Assembly (NCBI GenBank): GCA_945900935.1
Contig: CAMDKT010000110.1
Coordinates: forward strand, 1-12,111
Source: Candidatus Sulfopaludibacter sp. SbA3
Lineage (GTDB): Bacteria; Acidobacteriota; Terriglobia; Bryobacterales; Bryobacteraceae
DNA length: 12,111 bases
Direction of reading: 5' to 3'
Position numbers and translations under genes: made by a program. How positions within the stretch are numbered: position 1 is the first letter of the stretch; each line of letters begins with the position of its first letter. Below, piece after piece: positions 7,918 to 12,111 of the stretch. Under the pieces are notes generated by a model that saw nothing but the letters and a program-made list of their open reading frames with translations, was not told the DNA's origin and ran no database searches.

Positions 7918-8844
7918 TTAACGTAGTATTTGGCTGGTCACCCAATCGGTGTGTATCGCCTCGGAAATAGGACACGCCGGTGCCCGCCCGTCCAGTACCG
8001 CGTTCACGAAATCATGGACGATCGGAAAGTGCAGATTCGCATGAGCCGGCAACTCTAAATCTCCCGTCGGCGTCCGCAACAGCGGCCCGTTCAACGGGTC
8101 AAGTTCCAGTGCCCCTTCCGTCCCCACAATCCGGCACTGGTCCCGCTCCACACGGCTGTGCCACCGCACATCCACCACTCCCCGCGCGCCGCCGCCAAAC
8201 TCCACCATCACCGTCGCATTATCTTCAACCGCATACGTGTGCACCGCGTTCGACGCGAATCCGGTCGCTCGTACCGGTTTCCCAAACAGGAAATGCAGCA
8301 AATCAATCCGGTGCGAGGCGATATCGAACGATGGCCCGCCCCCCGCCAGCCGCGGGTCAATCAACCATCCCCGGAATCCATCCGCCGGGGCAAACCAGCT
8401 ATGACAGTTCAACTCCGCCAGTACCGGCCGCCCAATCGCCCCGGCCGCAATCAACCGTTTCGCCTCAACCACCTTTGGATACAACCGCCGGTAATAGGCC
8501 ACCGCGCAAACCAACGGGCTCGCCGCCGCTGCCGCCGCCATCTCGGACGCCTCGGAATAATTCATCGCCACCGGCTTCTCGCACAACACATGCTTCCCCG
8601 CCGCCAACGCCGCCAATACGGAACCGCGATGCAGCGCCACCGGCGTCGCCACATACAGCGCGTTCACCGATGGATCCGTCAGCCCCTCTTCCAGTGACCC
8701 ATATCCCCGCACGCCGTACGCCGCCGCCTTCGCTGGATGCGATGTAACCACCGCCGCCAACCGCGACCGCGGCTCCGCCAAAATCGCCGGTATCACCCGC
8801 TTCGTCGCGATGTCGCCAACTCCCGCCACCAGCCAATGGATCAT
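7918..8844 (-). CDS. Gfo/Idh/MocA-family NAD(P)-dependent oxidoreductase
   Basis: A 308-residue sugar or cyclitol dehydrogenase-like enzyme. The N-terminal Rossmann fold begins VAGVGDIATKRVIPAI (6-21) with the glycine-rich nucleotide loop. E89-K90-P91 is the family's conserved EKP motif with the catalytic lysine. GGGPSFDIASHRIDLLHFLFG (168-188) supplies the D174/H178 pair typical of the second domain. The C-terminal alpha/beta sheet domain follows (about 125-300). At 308 residues it is at the short end of the family. The substrate cannot be read from sequence. No secretion signal is seen. The ATG overlaps the stop of the decayed methyltransferase gene upstream (ATGA at 8841-8844), a relic of a former operon, and it has no obvious Shine-Dalgarno of its own, so it once may have relied on coupling. 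The dehydrogenase gene follows after 31 nt. Confidence 0.92.
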   Translation of the reverse strand: MIHWLVAGVGDIATKRVIPAILAEPRSRLAAVVTSHPAKAAAYGVRGYGSLEEGLTDPSVNALYVATPVALHRGSVLAALAAGKHVLCEKPVAMNYSEASEMAAAAAASPLVCAVAYYRRLYPKVVEAKRLIAAGAIGRPVLAELNCHSWFAPADGFRGWLIDPRLAGGGPSFDIASHRIDLLHFLFGKPVRATGFASNAVHTYAVEDNATVMVEFGGGARGVVDVRWHSRVERDQCRIVGTEGALELDPLNGPLLRTPTGDLELPAHANLHFPIVHDFVNAVLDGRAPACPISEAIHTDWVTSQILR

Positions 8845-9347
8845 AAAAACAGATTAACCGTCTGACAACCCGGACACCGGTAATACTTCCAAATCAAAAA
8901 TCGCCGCACCCGCGAACTCGCTACCAGCCAATCCGCGACATGACCCGCCCCGCATCGCACGCAGACATTCCGGGCCGCCGTCAGATCCAACTCTGCCTCC
9001 GTCCCAAAATAATACGCCCACCAGCAACGTCCGCCAGGGCACCCTCCCGGCGTTTCGACGGTTCAGGAACGACAGACCAGAAGACAGCACCTTCATTCCG
9101 CTCAGCGATTTCCCCTTCGCCCCAACAATCATCCCGGCCAGCGATAGATTCGGGCTGTCATCGTATTGGCGTCAGGCACCGACGCAAAAATGGCTCCATC
9201 CGGTTTCACCACCCTCCCTAACTCCTTCAGCATCAGCTCCAACTCCTCGAAATGTTTGAAGCTGTGATTGGCCACCACTACGTCGAACACCCCATCCCGA
9301 AAAGGCATTCTCGCCGCGTCCGCCCGCACAGCAGTTCGCGCATCGCC
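8841..9347 (-). pseudogene. Broken class I SAM-dependent methyltransferase with C-terminal zinc ribbon
   Basis: Methyltransferase coding sequence is visible but split between frames. One frame (9347 down to 9129) reads RADAARMPFRDGVFDVVVAN, then HSFKHF and RVVKPDGAIFASVPDA, the usual post-I to motif III region of methyltransferase type 11 proteins, ending at a TGA after ARIYRWPG. A second frame (9132 down to about 9025) carries LSGMKVLSSGLSFLNRRN. The first frame resumes at about 9025 with WWAYYFGTEAELDLTAA and CVRCGAGHVADWLV, then YYRCPGCQTVNLFL and a TGA at 8843-8841. The two CxxC pairs form a zinc ribbon. At least two shifts, and probably missing segments at both junctions, break it. An in-frame TAA (9348-9350) lies just upstream, and the SAM-binding GxGxG region is not found, so the N-terminus is lost or scrambled. 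Its stop overlaps the oxidoreductase start, indicating the original gene order. The upstream limit is uncertain. Confidence 0.7.
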
Positions 9348-9389
9348 TTACTTCTCCGAGCCCCATTTCACATCCCGCGGATTTCCCGG

Positions 9390-10009
9390 ATTCAATCTTC
9401 CCGCGCACGCATCTCCATCCCTCGGCTGGCACCACAACGATACTGATCGCAACGTCTTCCCCTCCCATCCCCGCCAACTCCGCCATAAACGCTTCAGTCG
9501 GCGTCCACTTTCCCCTTGCCTCCACCGCCACTCGTCGCAGCGACTGTTCCGCCCTGTCTTTCATCACATTCATCCCGATCCCCCCATGCCGCCGCGCCCA
9601 ACGGAAACAGTGCCAGCGCGGGCAGCCACGTAGGCGGCGGGTCAATCTCCAACTGTCCATCACGTTCCATCGCCGGCAATGCAGCCCCACCCTCCCATCG
9701 GTCAAGAAACGAGTGCATCACCCTCTCGTCTTTGGAAACCGGCCGATCCTCCGTCTTGTTAACGACTTGCCGCGTTTCCAGCCGCAAATCAGCCACAGCG
9801 TACAGCTCCTTATATTTGCCTCGCCTCCCGTTAATCTCCCGCACCTCAAGTTGCAGCGTTCGATCCAGCACCCGCATTTGAAACGGCAGCCTCGTGCGCA
9901 ACCGGTCCACCTCCAGCAACGCCATCACCGCGAATGCCAGCGCCACCGCCAACAAAAACCAATACACAACCAGTATCGGAAAGCTCCGCGTTTCTTCCGC
10001 TGCGTCCAT
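9390..10009 (-). pseudogene. Frameshifted two-TM membrane protein of unknown function
   Basis: From ATG (10009-10007) the frame reads MDAAEETRSF, then a hydrophobic helix ILVVYWFLLAVALAFAVMALL, a charged soluble part of about 100 residues (including QMRVLDRTLQLEVREINGRR), and a second hydrophobic stretch, WLPALALFPLGAAAWG. At a run of six G on the minus strand (plus 9580-9585) coding character moves to another frame: GIGMNVMKDRAEQSLRRV, then GKWTPTEAFMAELAGMGGED and ISIVVVPAEGW. Five G would join the two frames smoothly. Without repair the product ends at 9494 with a low-complexity tail. The true end is unclear (about 9390); the frame runs on without obvious coding character. I do not recognise the family. 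The two-TM topology with the soluble part between the helices is inferred from hydrophobicity. No good ribosome site precedes the ATG. Confidence 0.5.
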
Positions 10010-10135
10010 GGCTACACATTCTATCCCTTCACTCCACCACCTGATACGAATAACCCCCCCGTCCCTTAACGCCCCCAACACGGCAAATGTGTTCTCAATG
10101 TGCGAATCCCCGGGCGCTCGGATTTTTAGGGTTCT

Positions 10136-10493
10136 TCGCTGTTTGGTGTGGGTAAGAGAGCCGGCTTAAGTTCGCCAGCGCCGAAGTAGCTGGTAGTGGC
10201 AAGAGCATTCGGCCCGCAAGACCGGTCGTGGAAATGGCGGGCGGTGGAAAGCGAGGAATACCAAGAGAAGGTTTTCGCTCTCTTCCCACCGCCCCTGGAA
10301 ATCGGAAAAAGTCGCGATGTCCACGCTCCCACCGCGGCGACGGCGATATTGTCGTTTCCAACTTCAAACTCCAGGAAGCGAACCCGGCACTCCCTTCCGC
10401 CCTTCATCCATTCGAGATTCCTTCCTTGCCAACGGGTCCAAGAACCGAATGCCCTCATTGCGCACGCCCGTCCTTACCCACACCAAACAGCGA
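10136..10493. repeat. 358-bp segment bounded by perfect 21-bp inverted repeats (MITE-like candidate)
   Basis: Left arm 10136-10156 contains CGCTGTTTGGTGTGGGTAAG; right arm 10473-10493 is its exact reverse complement. The interior (316 bp) has no convincing gene. It contains a further inverted pair, GGGCGGTGG (10239-10247) with CCACCGCCC (10286-10294), and a shorter pair GCATTCGG/CCGAATGC nearer the ends. Both arms read, toward the element's outside, as the peptide LPTPNSE, so short spurious frames from the two strands end alike. No flanking target-site duplication is visible and no transposase is encoded, so it could be a non-autonomous mobile element, a dispersed chromosomal repeat or a structured RNA locus. 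The flank 10010-10135 holds no gene; a weak AATCC/GGATT hairpin with a T run lies at about 10105-10127. Confidence 0.7.
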
Positions 10494-10607
10494 GGCGGCG
10501 TATTGATCCTAAACCCGGCGGTTCAACCGTGCGGCACCGGGCTCACGGCGACGATTCGAGCGTCCCAACTGCCGGTGAATAGGGTCATCAACACCCTGCG
10601 TGATAGA

Positions 10608-10640
10608 GTGGGGATTGCGTCGGTCCAGCGCAATCCCCAC
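10608..10640 (+). promoter_or_regulatory. Perfect 12-bp hairpin in the leader of the thioredoxin reductase gene
   Basis: GTGGGGATTGCG (10608-10619) pairs perfectly with CGCAATCCCCAC (10629-10640) around a 9-nt loop. It ends 13 nt before the ATG at 10654 and is not followed by a T run, so it is not a typical terminator. It may be a 5'-UTR structure affecting translation or mRNA stability, or at DNA level an operator of two 12-bp half sites. Which of these applies is not decidable here. Confidence 0.55.
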
Positions 10641-10653
10641 CCACATTCTCATC

Positions 10654-11577
10654 ATGCACAACGTAATCATTATCGGCTCCGGCTGCGCCGGGAATACTGC
10701 CGCCATTTATACCGCTCGCGCTTCCTTGAGACCGCTCGTCATTGGCGGCCTCGAGCCCGGCGGGCAGCTATCGATTACCTCGGAAGTGGAGAATTTCCCC
10801 GGCTTTCCGGAGGGCGTCCTGGGCCCGCAACTGGTCGAGAACATGAAGTTGCAAGCGGAGAAGTTCGGCGCCGAATTTCGCCACGGCACAGTGGATGAGG
10901 CGATTCTCACGGAGCGTCCATTCCGCCTCAAAATTGACGGTGCTTGGGTTGAAACCCGTACGCTAATCGTCGCGTCCGGAGCTTCCGCCCGGTGGCTCGG
11001 ACTCCCCAATGAACAGAAGTTGATCGGTAAGGGCGTCAGTTCCTGCGCCACCTGTGATGGCTTCTTCTACCGCGAAAAGGAGATCATGGTGGTCGGCGGT
11101 GGGGACTCCGCAATGGAGGAAGCTAATTTCCTCACTCGCTTCGGCAAAAGAGTCACTCTTGTCCACCGCCGCGACCAATTCCGCGCCTCCAAGATCATGC
11201 TCGATCGAGCGGTTGCCAACCCAAAGATCGACATGATTCTCAACACCGTTGTCGACGAAATCTATGACATCACCCAAGGCTCGGTCACCGGCGTTCGCCT
11301 CCGGAATCTTGTTTCCGGCGAGGTGTATGACCGCGCTGTCGACGGTTTTTTTGTTGCCATCGGACACATCCCCAACACGAAATTCCTCAACAACCAGATC
11401 ACCCTCGACGAAGATGGGTATATCGTCTCTCAAGGCGGCGCACGCACGAACATCACTGGCGTCTTCCATGCGGGAGACGTCCAGGATCGCACTTATCGCC
11501 AGGCCATCACCGCCTCCGGCGCCGGCTGCATGGCCGCCATGGAGGCGGAGCGATTCCTCGAAGCCGAAGGCCACTGA
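10654..11577 (+). CDS. trxB: Thioredoxin-disulfide reductase (NADPH, FAD flavoprotein)
   Basis: A 307-residue low-molecular-weight thioredoxin reductase that transfers electrons from NADPH through FAD to thioredoxin. Motifs: the FAD dinucleotide loop VIIIGSGCAGNTAA (4-17), with Cys11 where Pro is usual; GGQLSITSEVENFPGFP (36-52); redox-active CATC (131-134) followed by DG; the NADPH domain GGGDSAMEEA (148-157) with HRRDQFRAS (171-179), whose arginines bind the NADPH phosphate; and the C-terminal FAD segment FHAGDVQDRTYRQAITASGAG (271-291). Length and domain order match the bacterial family. A GTG at 10600 is in frame, but starting there would put the leader hairpin into an unconserved 18-residue extension. 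The ATG just before HNVIIIG fits the family N-terminus. No Shine-Dalgarno precedes it. It is a lone plus-strand gene here; no thioredoxin gene is adjacent. Confidence 0.95.
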   Translation: MHNVIIIGSGCAGNTAAIYTARASLRPLVIGGLEPGGQLSITSEVENFPGFPEGVLGPQLVENMKLQAEKFGAEFRHGTVDEAILTERPFRLKIDGAWVETRTLIVASGASARWLGLPNEQKLIGKGVSSCATCDGFFYREKEIMVVGGGDSAMEEANFLTRFGKRVTLVHRRDQFRASKIMLDRAVANPKIDMILNTVVDEIYDITQGSVTGVRLRNLVSGEVYDRAVDGFFVAIGHIPNTKFLNNQITLDEDGYIVSQGGARTNITGVFHAGDVQDRTYRQAITASGAGCMAAMEAERFLEAEGH

Positions 11578-11974
11578 TTCGCGTCCGGAAATGGGTGCCA
11601 CGCATTTTCTCATCGACCGATGTGCCTGGGAAGTAAGTTTGTTTGGGGGCGTCCGTTCTTGTTTGGTTTTGCTTGGTTAAGTAAAGGCGAATCGTCGACG
11701 CGCTGTGTGGTGCCCGTCATTTCCACAGCGCCCGGAGTCACGCTTGTTTTCTCGCTGCCCGGATGAGGCTGAATTACTTCCGCCGGGCGGTTTGCATGCG
11801 CAGAGCATATGTTGAGCCAGTTTCTGCCCTTTCGTCAGGTAATCGGCAGCTTTCGGCATGGCTGCAAAGACCTCCCACGAAGTAGCCAACTTCTAGCGGG
11901 ACTTTACAAGTTATCCGCAGAGTGTTGGCTAAGCCTCGTCAATAGAATGACTTAGAGGGAGAGGCTGGTATGAC
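11578..11974. other. Intergenic stretch without a convincing gene
   Basis: After trxB there is no strong T-tailed terminator. An 8-bp hairpin GCGCTGTG (11700-11707) with CACAGCGC (11724-11731) is present, and a 6-bp GCCCGG/CCGGGC pair lies at about 11757-11793; either could act in transcript ending. On the minus strand a TTG-started frame (11889-11677, 70 codons) begins plausibly (WEVFAAMPKAADYLTKGQ, then LAQHMLCA) but degenerates after about 35 residues into low-complexity Ser/Gly/Arg. It may be the relic of a small gene or chance; I would not call it a gene. Confidence 0.4.
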
Positions 11975-12111
11975 CTAATGGACGGCTGGGAAGAAACGCT
12001 GGAGGTCGAGGAGCGAGAATAGCCGTAGCTGGATCTCGTTCATGCGGGTGAGGCAGGTGGCGGTAGGCGCCTTCCGTTGACCTTGACGGCGAGGGTAGAC
12101 AATCAGGGTTT
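11975..12111 (-). CDS. Possible C-terminal fragment of a gene entering from the right edge
   Basis: A minus-strand open frame with no stop back to the window edge ends at TAG (11977-11975). About 45 residues are visible: LIVYPRRQGQRKAPTATC, then MNEIQLRLFSLLDLQRFFP and AVH. The basic stretch followed by an amphipathic leucine-rich helix looks protein-like and is reminiscent of a transposase tail, but I cannot identify it. The short length means chance is possible. Confidence 0.25.
   Translation of the reverse strand, partial: TLIVYPRRQGQRKAPTATCLTRMNEIQLRLFSLLDLQRFFPAVH

Noticed and set aside
7980..8747. A 255-codon plus-strand frame rich in Pro and Ser.
   Set aside because: It is antisense to the Gfo/Idh/MocA oxidoreductase and has no domain character.
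9268..9633. A 121-codon plus-strand frame.
   Set aside because: It is antisense to the decayed methyltransferase and membrane-protein genes, with no recognisable feature.
10126..10458. Frames of about 90-130 codons on both strands in 10095-10582.
   Set aside because: They cover the inverted-repeat element, look non-proteinlike, and their ends mirror each other because of the repeat arms.
10600..10653. GTG start for thioredoxin reductase, 18 codons upstream.
   Set aside because: The extension would be translated from the leader hairpin and is not expected before the FAD-binding strand.

Overview
The window looks like a bacterial chromosome of moderately high GC with weakly marked translation starts: GTG and TTG starts occur and several genes lack a clear Shine-Dalgarno. 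An Acidobacteriota (Solibacter/Bryobacter-like) origin is my best guess. It rests on the fused 2-oxoglutarate dehydrogenase, a Gfo/Idh/MocA oxidoreductase and general codon style. It is an inference only; no rRNA or other marker is present.

Layout. Positions 64-4032 (minus strand) hold a tight four-gene cassette, transcribed from high to low coordinates. Two mutually homologous proteins of unknown function come first, then a DyP-type haem peroxidase, then a short catalase-superfamily protein. The genes are joined by a 41-nt gap, an ATGA overlap and a 20-nt gap. A GC-rich hairpin at 4110-4137 separates the cassette from the upstream minus-strand pair: a large E2-E1 fused 2-oxoglutarate dehydrogenase (4164-7886) preceded by a Gfo/Idh/MocA oxidoreductase (7918-8844).

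Upstream of these lies a decayed stretch (about 8841-10009). It contains a broken SAM methyltransferase with a C-terminal zinc ribbon, whose surviving stop still overlaps the oxidoreductase start, and a broken two-TM membrane protein with a frameshift at a run of six G. Next is a 358-bp segment bounded by perfect 21-bp inverted repeats (10136-10493). Then a 12-bp perfect hairpin stands directly before a thioredoxin reductase gene on the plus strand (10654-11577). The last ~530 bases hold no convincing complete gene; one open frame entering from the right edge may be the C-terminus of a further minus-strand gene.

Function. The cassette at 64-4032 is the most interesting unit: two haem-peroxide enzyme families coupled to a paralogous pair of uncharacterised partners, in DNA visibly poorer in GC than its neighbours. 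It reads as a peroxide or lipid-peroxide handling module, perhaps acquired horizontally. The right half is ordinary core metabolism (TCA cycle, thiol redox) interrupted by a zone of gene decay.
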